Shown here: piece after piece, positions 47,126 to 56,316 of the stretch
Position numbering within the stretch: position 1 is the first letter of the stretch
How the letters are laid out: each line of letters opens with the position of its first letter
From: QHXN01 sp963785125
Lineage (GTDB): Bacteria; Acidobacteriota; Blastocatellia; Pyrinomonadales; Pyrinomonadaceae
Reading direction: 5' to 3'
DNA length: 64,000 nt
Assembly (NCBI GenBank): GCA_963785125.1
Contig: CAWATU010000007.1
Span: 1,612,001 to 1,676,000, forward strand
Position numbers and translations under genes: made by a program
Notes under the pieces: generated by a model
What the model was told of the DNA's origin: nothing
The model's database searches: none
Seen by the model: only the letters and a program-made list of their open reading frames with translations

Positions 47126-47836
47126 GTGTTGACCGCTCTGGACGAAATACAGAAGAGGTTGGAGGCGCTCGCAGACCCGCGGGTCGCTGAAGGCTCGCGG
47201 CGTTTCTTCAAGACGGGGCCGGGCGAGTACGGCGAGGGCGACCGCTTCCGCGGCATACGCGTCCCCGTGTTGAGGAGTCTCGCGAAAGAGTATAAGGCGT
47301 TGACGCTTGTCGAAGCCGTGCGGCTGCTCGGCTCGGCGTTTCACGAAGACAGGCTCCTCGCGCTGCTCATCCTCGTGCGCCTCTACGCACGCGGCGACGA
47401 AGCGTTGCGGGAGGAGATTTATCGGCTGTACCTGAAGAGCACGCGCTTCGTCAACAACTGGGATTTGGTTGACTCGTCCGCCGAGCACATCGTCGGCGCG
47501 CACCTTTGGGAGAGGCCGCGCACGCCGCTCGGCCGGCTGTCGCAGTCCGAAGACCTCTGGGAGCGACGTGTCGCCGTCATGGCGACCTTCCATTTCGTCA
47601 AGCGGGGCGAGTTCGGCGAGACGCTCAAACTCGCGCGGGCGCTTCTGTCCGACGGCGAGGACTTGATACACAAGGCGGTCGGTTGGATGCTGCGCGAGGT
47701 CGGGAATCGAGACCCGGAGGCGGAAGAGGCGTTCCTGAAGGAGCATTACAGACGTATGCCGCGCGTTATGCTCCGCTACGCCATCGAGCGTTTCCCCGAA
47801 GAGAAGCGGCAGCGATATCTGAAGGGCGAGGTCTGA
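47126..47836 (+). CDS. DNA alkylation repair protein (AlkD family)
   Basis: 236 residues of HEAT-like helices. Family marks are FFKTGPGEYGEGDRFRGIRVP near the start, FVNNWDLVDSSA in the middle and GWMLREVGNRD later. AlkD-type glycosylases remove N3- and N7-alkylpurines without base flipping. The family usually begins just before the helix ALDEIQKRLEAL, so GTG 47126 (4 nt after GGAG) or TTG 47129 is preferred. A TTG at 47060 with GGAGG upstream would add 22 atypical residues and cannot be excluded. Confidence 0.88.
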   Translation: MLTALDEIQKRLEALADPRVAEGSRRFFKTGPGEYGEGDRFRGIRVPVLRSLAKEYKALTLVEAVRLLGSAFHEDRLLALLILVRLYARGDEALREEIYRLYLKSTRFVNNWDLVDSSAEHIVGAHLWERPRTPLGRLSQSEDLWERRVAVMATFHFVKRGEFGETLKLARALLSDGEDLIHKAVGWMLREVGNRDPEAEEAFLKEHYRRMPRVMLRYAIERFPEEKRQRYLKGEV

Positions 47837-47893
47837 CGTACACGTCTCTGGTCGAGTTCTGAACAGGTTGAAGGCAGGAGGGCGGCCGACAAC

Positions 47894-47933
47894 AAGCGGC
47901 GGCGGCGGGATACGTATCCCGTCGCCGCCGCTT
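47894..47933. terminator. Bidirectional terminator-like palindrome
   Basis: Two 20-nt arms, 47894-47913 and 47914-47933, are reverse complements with one mismatch (core GGATACGTATCC). It sits between the convergent alkD and kinase-like genes. Confidence 0.7.
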
Positions 47934-47964
47934 CGTTCCACCGCTTTGCCTTCTTCCTAATTGC

Positions 47965-48918
47965 CTACCGCCCACGGCTCTGCGGCAAGCTGGTCAGCTC
48001 TTCGATGCGCGCGCGGACGACGCGTGTGAGGAGGCGCGTCTCCTGCGGCGTGTAGTTGGCGGCGCGGAAGAGGGAGGTGAGCTGGCCGTCGGTGATGTTG
48101 GAGAGCTGCTCGCCGATCCAGCGCGCGTGCCCGACCTTGATCTTCTCGACGGCCCCCTTGTTCACGCCCGTGAAGTGGAAGTTGACGTAGCCGTCCTCGA
48201 CCTTGTCGATGAACTTCGAGTCGGCGTAGTCCTCTGGATTGTTGCGGCTGCGCGTCAGGCGCCAGAGAGGGCCGAGGCCGCCCGTCTTGCCGAAGGTCGC
48301 GCCGAGGTCGCTGATGCCGTAGCGCAGCTCGTCCGACCCGGGCGTGTGCAGGATGACGTTGTTCTCGTCCTTCAAGTCCCAGTTGTTGACGAGCACCATC
48401 AGGACTTTCAGCCCGTCCAGCTCGCGCGTGCCCGAGAAGGGGTTCTGCGCCCAGCTCCACTCGCCGTACCGCTTGACGTTGTCGGGGCGCGCCTCGAAGC
48501 GCACGTTGGTGAACGTGCCCTTGCCGGGGATGGTCACGCGCGGGACGAGGTAGGTGATCTCGGTCTCGTAGCCCGCGGCCCAGATGAGACGCGAAGCGGC
48601 GGTCTCCGACTGCGCCTCCTTGCCGAGCTTGGCGACCCACTCACGGCCGCGCGAGTCGCGCACGCGGTACTTCTTCGACCAGCCGCCCTTCTCCTCCTTC
48701 AGGAAGCGCAGACCCCGCGTGACGGGGCGCATCGCAGCGCCGCCCGGCCCCGCGGCGAGGTCGAGCCGCGCCGGGTTGCGGTCGCGCCAGAGCACGGGCG
48801 TCCCTTTCGGCACCACCTTCTTCTTCTTCGCCTTCTTCTGGCCCGCCGCCGCGGGCGCGAGCAGCAATACCAGTGCGACGAGCATGACGACGGTTCGAGT
48901 CATCCCTTTAATAAACAT
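47965..48918 (-). CDS. Secreted protein with protein-kinase-like motifs
   Basis: 317 residues with a signal peptide (TRTVVMLVALVLLLAPAAAG) and a Lys-rich stretch (KKAKKKK) just after it. The mature part shows a kinase-like order: beta-strand Lys K97 in REWVAKLG, Glu E105 nearby, D181-x-K183-x-x-N186 in NNWDLKDENN, and D204-L-G206 in GISDLGATFG. The D-x-K-x-x-N spacing equals the catalytic loop of protein kinases. No Gly-rich loop is obvious. ATG 48918 and ATG 48903 are both possible starts. It may be an extracytoplasmic kinase-fold enzyme; catalysis is inference. Confidence 0.7.
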   Translation of the reverse strand: MFIKGMTRTVVMLVALVLLLAPAAAGQKKAKKKKVVPKGTPVLWRDRNPARLDLAAGPGGAAMRPVTRGLRFLKEEKGGWSKKYRVRDSRGREWVAKLGKEAQSETAASRLIWAAGYETEITYLVPRVTIPGKGTFTNVRFEARPDNVKRYGEWSWAQNPFSGTRELDGLKVLMVLVNNWDLKDENNVILHTPGSDELRYGISDLGATFGKTGGLGPLWRLTRSRNNPEDYADSKFIDKVEDGYVNFHFTGVNKGAVEKIKVGHARWIGEQLSNITDGQLTSLFRAANYTPQETRLLTRVVRARIEELTSLPQSRGR

Positions 48919-49021
48919 CTCTTCAAACGCGCACGGCGGCCGAGGCCCTGCGCCCATCCTCCTTCATGTTGATGCGAGAGAGATTGGAGAGATACTACCA
49001 AAGGCGGAAGGGAAAGGTGAA

Positions 49022-49065
49022 AGGCAGTAGGCAATCGCCGCATCAGCGGCGTTTGCCTACTGCTT
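49022..49065. repeat. Hairpin, GCAGTAGGCAA arms
   Basis: AGGCAGTAGGCAATCGCCG (49022-49040) pairs with the right arm 49047-49065. The Hsp70 stop codon (49057-49059) lies inside the right arm. Its units match those at 3977, 14609 and 22085. Confidence 0.8.
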
Positions 49066-51681
49066 CAACCCCGGCTTGACTGCGCGCTCTTTCTGCGCGG
49101 ACTGCTCGTCGGGCGGGAGGAGCGACCAGAGCCAGCTCACGGCGCGTTCGAGCTGCTTGCGGTCGCCGGACTGTAGAGCCTCCTGACCCTGCGCGACCCA
49201 GCGCGCGGCCTCCTCCATGTTGACGAACTGGCGGCCGGGGCGCGCGAGGTGCTGGAACCAGTCCTCCCAGAACCAGTCCTGCGCGTAGAGCACCTGCGTG
49301 CGCAGCGCGAGCAGGGCCGCGGCCGCCTTCTTCACGCCGCGCGTGTCGCCGCGCGCCGCCGCCTCCGACAGCTCGCGCCTGAGCGCCGCCAGCCGCTCGC
49401 GCTGCGCGTCCGTGCCGTGCTTGCCCACAGCCTCGGCGGCCGACTCGGCGAGAGTGTTCGCGTCCATCACGCCCGAGCCGGCGGGCGTCAGTCCCGCGCG
49501 CCGCTCAAGCTCCGCGACGCGCGCGCGCGCCTGGCGCAGGTGCTCGACGACGCGGGCCGCGCGGTCCTGATCCTCCGCGTCGCCGGTCGCCTGAAGTGCG
49601 CCCAGCTCGATGTCGAAGTCTTCAAGCTCGCGCCGCAGGCGCTCGACCTCCGCGCGTCGCGGGTCTGCGGCCGTGCCCCCCCACGCGTCCTTCTCTTCCA
49701 TCAACGGCGCGAAGCCGTCGTCGTAGACGACCTCGGGGAAGTCGAAGTCTTCGGCCGTGGCGCCCGACAGCATCAACTGCTCCTCGACGCGTTCGAGCCG
49801 CGCGAGGCAGTTCTCGATTTCGAGGTGCGCGCCTTTCAGCAGTTCGAGGTAGTCGGGCTCCTCGTCCTTCGGGATGAAGACGCGGTCTGTGAAGTGCTCG
49901 TTGAGATACGGGATGAACACGTCCACGGTGATGAGACGCGAGGCGTCGATCTTGATGTGGAGTTGCACCTCGGCGCCCTCGGGGACGGGACGGCGGACGG
50001 CCTCGCTGCGGACGTGGAAGTTGCCGACCCAGTTGTTGGCCTGCGGGTCTGTGAGCGCCTCGCCCTCCCAGAGCTTCACCGCGAGCGACGTGTCGGGTTC
50101 GCTCGGCCGCAACGTGTAGGCGGCGCGGTATGTGACCGTGCGCTCGGCGGGCAGCAGCGTGCGGCGCGGGAAGACCGGGCTCAGCTCTTCGCGCCCGTCC
50201 GCGTGTGCGACCTCGACCGAGATGGTGTGCGGCAGCGGCGGCGCGTCGAGCGCGAGCCCGTGCCGTATCTGAAACTCGTTCGGCGAGACTTCGAGCGCGC
50301 GCCCCTTCGCATCGCGCACGCTCAAGAGGAAGCGGTTGAGCCGCCCCTCCTGCAACACCAGCGCCGCCTCGAAGAAGCCCTCGCGCGCCGGGAGCCAGCC
50401 GCTCGTCCACAGGCCACCCTCCGCGTCAATCTTCACTTCGAGACTTGCGTCGCTGCCCTTCCCCGAGAGCTTGCCCGCGACCCGGGCTCGCGGCTCCGCG
50501 GTCAGAGGGTCGTAGGCGAGTCGCACCGTCAACCCCGCGCCCTTCGTCTCTTCCCTGACTACGACCGACTGCGCGGCGCGTCGCTCGACGGTCGAGGCGT
50601 AGACGGCCGCGCCGCGCGCGACGACCGTCATCGGGTCGAGCGTGGAATCAATGGGCGCGCCGAGGTGCGCCGACAGCCCCTCGCGCACACGCGGCATCTG
50701 CGTCGGCCCGCCGACGAGCAGCACGCGGTCTAAGTCCAACCCCTTCACGCGTGCGCCCGCGAGCGCCTCGTCCGTCAAACGCAGACAGCGCGCGACGAGC
50801 GGCTCCAACTCACTTTCGAGTCGCGCGCGCGTCAGGGGCATCTCCGCTTCGATGAGTTTTCCGTCCCGGTCTTCGCCGAGGTCGAGGAGGCTGATGATTG
50901 TCTCGTCCGCGGTCGTCAGCTCGACCTTCGCGTACTCGGCGAGGGGCGTCAGTTTGCGGAGCAGTCGCGCCAGCTCCGCCGGTTCCGCGTCGGCGCGCGG
51001 CAGCGCGAACTGCGCGGCGAGGAAGGGCACGAGCACGTTCTCGACGAGCGCGCGGTCGAGGTCCTTGCCGCCGAGGTGATTGTCGCCGCGGTGTTCGAGG
51101 ACGTTCAGACGCCCGTCGCGCGTCGAGACGACGGCCACGTCGAGCGTGCCGCCGCCGAGGTCGAAGACGAGCCAGCGCTGGTCGCGCACGCCGGGCGCGG
51201 CGCCGTAGGCAACGGCCGCTGCGATGGGCTCCTGCAACAGCGGGTACTCTTCGAGCCCCGCGAGCTGCGCCGCGCGCGCCGTCGCCTCGCACTGCAAGGC
51301 CGTGAAGGCCGCGGGCACCGTGACACAGGCCGCGCGCACCTCTTCATTCGTCCGCCGCCGCGCGTCGGCAAGGAGCGACTTCAAGACCTCGGCCGAAATC
51401 TCCTCCGGCGACATCACGCGGCCCGACGCGGGAAAGGTCTTCGCATAGCGCTGCCCCATCAAACGCTTGACCTCCTGCGCCACGTTGTCCGGGTCTTCGG
51501 CCAGCGCGCCCAACGCGCGCCGCCCGACCAGAAGGCTCCCGGACTTCAGCACGCGCAGAACGGAAGGCGTCACGTTCATCTGGTCGTTGTTCTGGATGAC
51601 CGTGACCTCGCCGTCCGCCGCCCGCGCGATGCACGAGTTGGTGGTGCCGAGGTCGATGCCGAAGTCGATGTACTGACCCAT
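49057..51681 (-). CDS. Large Hsp70-family protein (non-canonical DnaK)
   Basis: 874 residues. The N-terminal ATPase domain (about 1-370) has all nucleotide motifs: GIDLGTTNSC (8-17), VFDLGGGTLDVAVV and VLLVGGPTQMP. The substrate-binding beta domain is divergent and enlarged (about 380-600). A long helical region (about 640-874) includes a coiled coil and a WFWEDWFQHL segment instead of a standard lid. The EEVD-like bacterial tail is absent. It is probably a cytosolic chaperone with a specialised client. It is last in the creatininase / J-like / GrpE-like / Hsp70 run. Confidence 0.9.
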   Translation of the reverse strand: MGQYIDFGIDLGTTNSCIARAADGEVTVIQNNDQMNVTPSVLRVLKSGSLLVGRRALGALAEDPDNVAQEVKRLMGQRYAKTFPASGRVMSPEEISAEVLKSLLADARRRTNEEVRAACVTVPAAFTALQCEATARAAQLAGLEEYPLLQEPIAAAVAYGAAPGVRDQRWLVFDLGGGTLDVAVVSTRDGRLNVLEHRGDNHLGGKDLDRALVENVLVPFLAAQFALPRADAEPAELARLLRKLTPLAEYAKVELTTADETIISLLDLGEDRDGKLIEAEMPLTRARLESELEPLVARCLRLTDEALAGARVKGLDLDRVLLVGGPTQMPRVREGLSAHLGAPIDSTLDPMTVVARGAAVYASTVERRAAQSVVVREETKGAGLTVRLAYDPLTAEPRARVAGKLSGKGSDASLEVKIDAEGGLWTSGWLPAREGFFEAALVLQEGRLNRFLLSVRDAKGRALEVSPNEFQIRHGLALDAPPLPHTISVEVAHADGREELSPVFPRRTLLPAERTVTYRAAYTLRPSEPDTSLAVKLWEGEALTDPQANNWVGNFHVRSEAVRRPVPEGAEVQLHIKIDASRLITVDVFIPYLNEHFTDRVFIPKDEEPDYLELLKGAHLEIENCLARLERVEEQLMLSGATAEDFDFPEVVYDDGFAPLMEEKDAWGGTAADPRRAEVERLRRELEDFDIELGALQATGDAEDQDRAARVVEHLRQARARVAELERRAGLTPAGSGVMDANTLAESAAEAVGKHGTDAQRERLAALRRELSEAAARGDTRGVKKAAAALLALRTQVLYAQDWFWEDWFQHLARPGRQFVNMEEAARWVAQGQEALQSGDRKQLERAVSWLWSLLPPDEQSAQKERAVKPGLKQ

Positions 51682-51710
51682 AAATTTATGAAGGGTGAAA
51701 AGTGCGTAGC

Positions 51711-52058
51711 TTAGTTTCTTCTGATAACAACCTGACCGTGGCGGACGACGGCGCCGCGGTAGAGAACGACGGGCGCGACCGTCTCGTCAACGACCTGCGC
51801 GTCCGGGGGCAGACGCGGGTCTTCGAAGGCGTCGAGGACTTCGACGGCGAGGCCGGGCTCGTAAGGCCGACCCGTCACGTCGAGGACTTCGAAGCCGTGC
51901 TCTGAGAGGAAGCGGCCCAGGCGTCGCGCGACGTGGCGCGCCTGCGGCGAAGAGTCTTCGGAGCCGCCCGCCCAGCGTTCAAGCCGCCACCACTCGACGG
52001 CCAGCTCGGCCAGCGAAGCGAGCGACACGTTCAGCGTCTGAGGTAGTTCGTCCGTCAT
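51711..52058 (-). CDS. Small protein resembling the GrpE head domain
   Basis: 115 residues. An N-terminal helix (LASLAELAVEWWRLERWAGG) precedes a beta part: GFEVLDVTGRPYEPGLAVEV, then APVVLYRGAVVRHGQVVIRR. That order resembles the GrpE beta-wing (GVE-I-x-G-PFDP ... GRVLRPAxV). The long GrpE coiled coil is missing. Placed between J-like and Hsp70 genes, a nucleotide-exchange or cofactor role is plausible. The start is uncertain (52058, 52070 or 52130). The assignment rests on motif resemblance and context only. Confidence 0.6.
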   Translation of the reverse strand: MTDELPQTLNVSLASLAELAVEWWRLERWAGGSEDSSPQARHVARRLGRFLSEHGFEVLDVTGRPYEPGLAVEVLDAFEDPRLPPDAQVVDETVAPVVLYRGAVVRHGQVVIRRN

Positions 52059-52101
52059 CAAACTCAACATACAAGAATCGACGCCCGGCGTGAAGACCCT
52101 T

Positions 52102-53694
52102 TCATTCGCGCGAGGGCGACGCGCGCTCAATTGTGGTCGGCGGAGGCAGGGGCGGCGCGTTGTCGTTGCCCTGCGCCCGACGCTTCCTCCTGCCGCGCGG
52201 CGTCGGCTCGGTTAAAGGGGGCGGCAGGTTGAGCGGGGCTATGTTGTAGTTCAGGTTCACGTTGAAATTCAGGTTCGGACTGACGTTCAGCATCGGGGGC
52301 ATGTACGTCGTACGCGGCTTGTCGCCGACGCAGACTCGCAGCCCGACGCCGACCCCGACCATCAGGAGCCAGAAGGCCACGCTCGTCAGACACCCCGGCG
52401 CGTCGCTCTTCCGCGTGTAGCTGTCGAGCGTCTTCCCGCCCTTCGGGTCGTCGCGGAAGAGCTTCGGCGGCACGCGCGCGTCCTCAAGCTCACGCACGAG
52501 CGCCGCCTCATACTCGCCCTGACTCCTTTCGCGCGACTCCACGGCCGCGCCGAGCGCGGAGAGTTTCGCGTCGATGTCGGCCAGCTCTTCCGACTCGGGC
52601 GGCGCGAGCGCGCGCGCCTTGAGGCAGACGAAGAGCGCCTCCTGCGTCTGCCCGCACTCCTCGAACGAGACGGCCAGCTTGAAGAGCTTCGACGACGCGT
52701 GCTCGAAGATGCGCCGGGCGTGGAAGGAGTCGGGGCCGGCCAGTCGCGCGAAGTCCGCGAGGCGTGGCCGCACCAGCTCGAACCTGCGCCACGCGTCGTT
52801 GCAGTGGTTGCGACGCTCGGCCGCGGGCCTGGGTTCTAAGCCCAAGCTGACCCACGTGAACGCCCTATCCAGCTCTTCCGTCAGCTTGTCCTCGGCGGGG
52901 CCGACCGTCTCCTCCTCGTACTCGCGCAAAAGGGTCGCAGGCAGTTCCGCGCCGCGCAGAAGCTCCAACACGCGCGCGGCCTCGCGCAGCTCGCCGCGAA
53001 CGACGGCGTCGCGCGCCCGCCCGGCGGCGTGTGCGTAGACGACGCGCGGCGCGGCGCGGCGCAGCTCCGTCACCTCGCCGAACGTGACCGGCTGCTCATA
53101 GTCGCCCTTCAAATCCAGAGCCACGAGCAGCGACCAGAACTCCTCGCACCCGAACAGCCGCCGCCACAGACGCAACGCACGCGCCCACGCTTCCGTCTCG
53201 CGCAGCGCCGGGTCGAGCCGCACCAGCCCCGCCAGCGCGAGCAGCGCCGCGTCGTGCAGCGCCGCCGCCTCCACGTCCGCCAAACGCACGCCGCCCTCTT
53301 CGTCCGAGTTGAAAGGTCGGACGGGGACACGCTTGAGCAGCTCTTCGACGGCGGCCGTGAGTTCCGCCGCGTTCGAGACTTCAGCGTGCGGCGCGGGGAG
53401 TTGGAACCAGTAGAGGCGCTCGCGCGCACGTTGCTTGGGCTCGGAGAGACGACCAACCGCGTCGCGCACGTCCGACTCCTTGCGCGCGACCTCGCCCAGC
53501 CACGCCGCGTCCCCTTCGAACGTCTTTCGCACGCCGACCTTCAGCGCGAGGCGTAAAGACGATGCCGCGTCGAACACCTCGCCCTGCGCCGCCCCGACCC
53601 CCAGCCCCAGCACGCGAAACGCGTCCCGCGCCGCCGGCTCGAACAACCCCAACAGCGGCTTCCACTCGACGCGCTTTTTGAAGAGCTTGATCAC
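52102..53694 (-). CDS. Membrane-anchored protein with degenerate J-like N terminus
   Basis: 530 residues. The N-terminal 20-100 region (DAFRVLGLGVGAA, then AVGRLSEPKQRARERLYWFQ) resembles the J-like domain found beside atypical Hsp70s, but the HPD motif is absent. The middle (about 120-420) is helical. One membrane segment (SVAFWLLMVGVGVGLRVCV) lies near 435-455, followed by an Asn/Pro-rich and basic tail. GTG 53694 is 7 nt after AAGG and 8 nt after the creatininase stop; an upstream extension is out of character. It could hold the Hsp70 at the membrane. Confidence 0.75.
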   Translation of the reverse strand: MIKLFKKRVEWKPLLGLFEPAARDAFRVLGLGVGAAQGEVFDAASSLRLALKVGVRKTFEGDAAWLGEVARKESDVRDAVGRLSEPKQRARERLYWFQLPAPHAEVSNAAELTAAVEELLKRVPVRPFNSDEEGGVRLADVEAAALHDAALLALAGLVRLDPALRETEAWARALRLWRRLFGCEEFWSLLVALDLKGDYEQPVTFGEVTELRRAAPRVVYAHAAGRARDAVVRGELREAARVLELLRGAELPATLLREYEEETVGPAEDKLTEELDRAFTWVSLGLEPRPAAERRNHCNDAWRRFELVRPRLADFARLAGPDSFHARRIFEHASSKLFKLAVSFEECGQTQEALFVCLKARALAPPESEELADIDAKLSALGAAVESRERSQGEYEAALVRELEDARVPPKLFRDDPKGGKTLDSYTRKSDAPGCLTSVAFWLLMVGVGVGLRVCVGDKPRTTYMPPMLNVSPNLNFNVNLNYNIAPLNLPPPLTEPTPRGRRKRRAQGNDNAPPLPPPTTIERASPSRE

Positions 53695-53702
53695 GGCCTG
53701 CC

Positions 53703-54521
53703 TTACAGTCCCGCCATGTCCCATTTGCGCACCACGTCGTTGACGAGGTTGGTGACCTTGTCGTTGACCTTGTTGAAGTATTCGTCGGCCTTCTTCTGGT
53801 CGAACTTGGGGTAGCCCTGCCCCGGTTGGTAGAGGCCGATTGATGAAGGGAAGGGCGTGGCCGACCAGGTGCCCGCCGCGGGGTAGGCGGTCGCCATCTC
53901 GGCCTTGTAGCGCTCGGGGTGGACGAGCGTGGGGTCGGCCGCCTGCACGTACGCGGTCTCGTTCCAGCCGGCGTGGCCGCCGTCCTCGCCGAAGACCTCT
54001 TTGGTCACGTCCGAGGCGAAAGACCACCAGTTGACGACGAGCGTACGCACCTTGCGCTCGGTGGCGACCTCGGCCGCGACCGCGTTGAGCACGGCCGTCT
54101 GCGGCCCGCCGTGTCCGTTGAGGATGATGATGTTGCGAAAGCCGTTCTTCGCCAATCCTTCTAAAATCTGTTTGACGAAGGGACGGTAGGCGGACTCGGT
54201 AATCTGGAACGCGCCGGGGTACGCCTCCATGCTGCCGGTGATGCCGTAGGGAAGCGCGGGCGCGATCATGGCGTTGACGCGCGGGGCGATCTTGCGCGCC
54301 ATCGCGAGGGGCGCGGTGATGTCTGCGCCGTTGTTGACGACGCCGTGCGGCTCCAAAGTCCCCGTCGGCAGGAGCACGGTCTGCACCTTCGACGGCACGG
54401 TCTCTTTGAACTCCATCCAGTTGATGCGCTCCATCTCGCGCTCGCGCACCTGCGCGCGAGTGACGGGCGCCGACAGCGCGGCGAGCGCGAGCAGGACGAC
54501 GGCCGTGCAGAACATTCTCAT
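53703..54521 (-). CDS. Secreted creatininase-family amidohydrolase
   Basis: 272 residues with a signal peptide (FCTAVVLLALAALSAPVTRA). The creatininase metal site is present: E57 and H59 in TGTLEPHG, D67 in NNGADIT, H137 in NGHGG and E188 in GWNETA. Family members hydrolyse cyclic amides or formamides (creatinine, FAPy). The signal peptide makes this an exported variant; the substrate is unknown. It heads the run with the J-like, GrpE-like and Hsp70 genes, with an 8-nt gap to the next. Confidence 0.85.
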   Translation of the reverse strand: MRMFCTAVVLLALAALSAPVTRAQVREREMERINWMEFKETVPSKVQTVLLPTGTLEPHGVVNNGADITAPLAMARKIAPRVNAMIAPALPYGITGSMEAYPGAFQITESAYRPFVKQILEGLAKNGFRNIIILNGHGGPQTAVLNAVAAEVATERKVRTLVVNWWSFASDVTKEVFGEDGGHAGWNETAYVQAADPTLVHPERYKAEMATAYPAAGTWSATPFPSSIGLYQPGQGYPKFDQKKADEYFNKVNDKVTNLVNDVVRKWDMAGL

Positions 54522-54572
54522 CTCTCTTCCCTCCCCTCCGGTTTTCGGAAGCTGAAGCCGCGGGCGGCGCGA

Positions 54573-54602
54573 TTGACTTTGACTTGCCTTAAAGTGTAGA
54601 AG
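54573..54602 (+). promoter_or_regulatory. Candidate promoter for the molybdopterin oxidoreductase locus
   Basis: TTGACT (54573-54578) and TAGAAG (54597-54602) with an 18-nt spacer, 80 nt upstream of the BC-fusion start. The -10 is weak. Confidence 0.35.
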
Positions 54603-54683
54603 CGTTGGCGGCCGGGCTGCAAAAGCATACTTCAAACGAACGCCAAAAAAGAACCGCCCGAGGGGGCGGATGAGGGAGATTCG

Positions 54684-56255
54684 ATGCAACCTGAGGCGCA
54701 GACGCGTGCGAAGTGGGGCAAGGTACTCGACCAGACGCGCTGCATCGGCTGCCACGCCTGCACGACGGCCTGCAAGTCCGAGAACCTCGTGCCGCTGGGC
54801 GTGACGCGCACCTACGTCAAGCATGTGGACGTAGGAGTGTGGCCGCAGGCGCGGCGCGCGCATCAGGTGACGCGCTGCAACCAGTGCGCGCACGCGCCGT
54901 GCGTCGCGGCCTGCCCGACCTCGGCCATGTTCCAGCGCCCGGACGGCATCGTCGATTTCGACAAGCGCATCTGCATCGGCTGCAAGGCGTGCATGGCGGC
55001 CTGCCCCTACGATGCCATCTTCATCAACCCGGAAGACCACTCGGCCGAGAAGTGTAACTTCTGCGCGCACCGCATCGACTCGGGGTTAGAGCCCGCGTGC
55101 GTCGTCGTCTGTCCGGTCGAGGCCATCATCGTCGGCGACATGAACGACCCCGACTCGCTCATCGCACACTACGTCGGGCGCGAGGCGACGGAGGTGCGGC
55201 GGCCCGAGAAGGAGACGCTCCCCAAAGTCTTCTACAAGGGCGCGCATCAGGCGACGCTCGACCCGCTCGCGGCGAGAAGGCCGGACGGTAATCTCTTCAT
55301 GTGGAGCGAGCAGAAGACGGACGCCGACACGGTCAACTCCGGCAACCCGACTTTCCGCAACTCTTCGGCCGCGGCGCTCTTAGCCTACGACATCCCGCAC
55401 TCGCTCCCGTGGGACTGGCGCGTCAGCCTCTACACCTGGACGAAGGGCATCGCTGCGGGCGTGTACCTCGTCGCCGCGCTCCTCGTCCTGCTCGGCTTCC
55501 TCAACCCGCGCGGCATCTCCGACACACCCGAACTGTCGTCGATGTTCAGTTTTCCCGCCTCGCCCCTGTGGCTGTGGGTCGCGCCCGTCCTGTCGGGCGT
55601 CTTCCTGGCGATAACCGGCGCGCTGCTCATCTGGGATTTAGAGCACCCGGAACGTTTCTACCTCATCTTCACGCGGCCGCAGTGGCGGAGTTGGCTGGTC
55701 AAAGGCGCGTTCGTCATCGCGGGCTACTCGCTCGTCCTCGCGCTGCACTTCGCGGCGACATGGCTCGGGAGGCAGTCGTATCAGCCGTGGCTGATGGTGG
55801 CGGGGCTGCCGCTCGGCGTGTTGACGGCGGTCTACACGGCCTATCTGTTCGCGCAGGCGAAGGCGCGCGACCTGTGGCAGAACCCTCTGCTGCCGCCGCA
55901 CCTGCTCGTGCAGTCTTTGCTGCTCGGCTCGGCGGCGCTGCTCCCGTTCGCGGTGTGGCTTGAGCCGGCCGCCGTCGAGCCGCTCGCGTGGGTGCTTGGC
56001 GGGACGAGTCTGATTCATCTGCTCATGGTCTGGGGCGAGGTGACTTTGACGCACCCGACGGCGCACGCGCGCCTCGCCGTGTGGGAGATGACGCGCGGGC
56101 GCTTCGCGGCCTTCTTCTGGGCGGGCGTCGTGCTGACGTTGCTCGCGGTCTTCGCGCCGTGGCTCGGGCTCGCCGCCGTCCCGCCCGCGCTCGTCGGCCT
56201 CGCGCTGCACGAGCACGCATACGTCCAGTCGGGCCAGTCCGTGCCGCTCGCTTGA
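54684..56255 (+). CDS. Fused 4Fe-4S ferredoxin-type (B) and NrfD/DmsC-type membrane (C) subunit
   Basis: 523 residues. The N-terminal 150 hold sixteen Cys in four [4Fe-4S] sites: C20/23/26/30, C65/68/73/77, C97/100/103/107 and C124/127/139/143. From about residue 245 there are eight or nine membrane helices of the NrfD type (GIAAGVYLVAALLVLLGF, FLAITGALLIWDLEHPERF). Normally B and C are separate proteins of DMSO/polysulfide reductase-like complexes. The FeS part precedes the first helix without a signal. SD GAGGGAGA precedes ATG. The catalytic subunit lies two genes downstream. Confidence 0.92.
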   Translation: MQPEAQTRAKWGKVLDQTRCIGCHACTTACKSENLVPLGVTRTYVKHVDVGVWPQARRAHQVTRCNQCAHAPCVAACPTSAMFQRPDGIVDFDKRICIGCKACMAACPYDAIFINPEDHSAEKCNFCAHRIDSGLEPACVVVCPVEAIIVGDMNDPDSLIAHYVGREATEVRRPEKETLPKVFYKGAHQATLDPLAARRPDGNLFMWSEQKTDADTVNSGNPTFRNSSAAALLAYDIPHSLPWDWRVSLYTWTKGIAAGVYLVAALLVLLGFLNPRGISDTPELSSMFSFPASPLWLWVAPVLSGVFLAITGALLIWDLEHPERFYLIFTRPQWRSWLVKGAFVIAGYSLVLALHFAATWLGRQSYQPWLMVAGLPLGVLTAVYTAYLFAQAKARDLWQNPLLPPHLLVQSLLLGSAALLPFAVWLEPAAVEPLAWVLGGTSLIHLLMVWGEVTLTHPTAHARLAVWEMTRGRFAAFFWAGVVLTLLAVFAPWLGLAAVPPALVGLALHEHAYVQSGQSVPLA

Positions 56256-56316
56256 GACGGCCGCATACGTTCACGACAAGGGAGACACGGGCCGCGCCTC
56301 TTGAAAGGAGAGACGT

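Noticed and set aside
52102..54027. Extension of the J-like membrane protein to 54027
   Set aside because: The extra 111 residues overlap the creatininase gene and are Arg/Gly-rich; GTG 53694 has a ribosome site and fits the operon spacing.
53703..55070. Longer creatininase frame starting at 55070
   Set aside because: The added 180 residues are antisense to the FeS cluster region of the BC fusion; a clear signal peptide begins at 54521.
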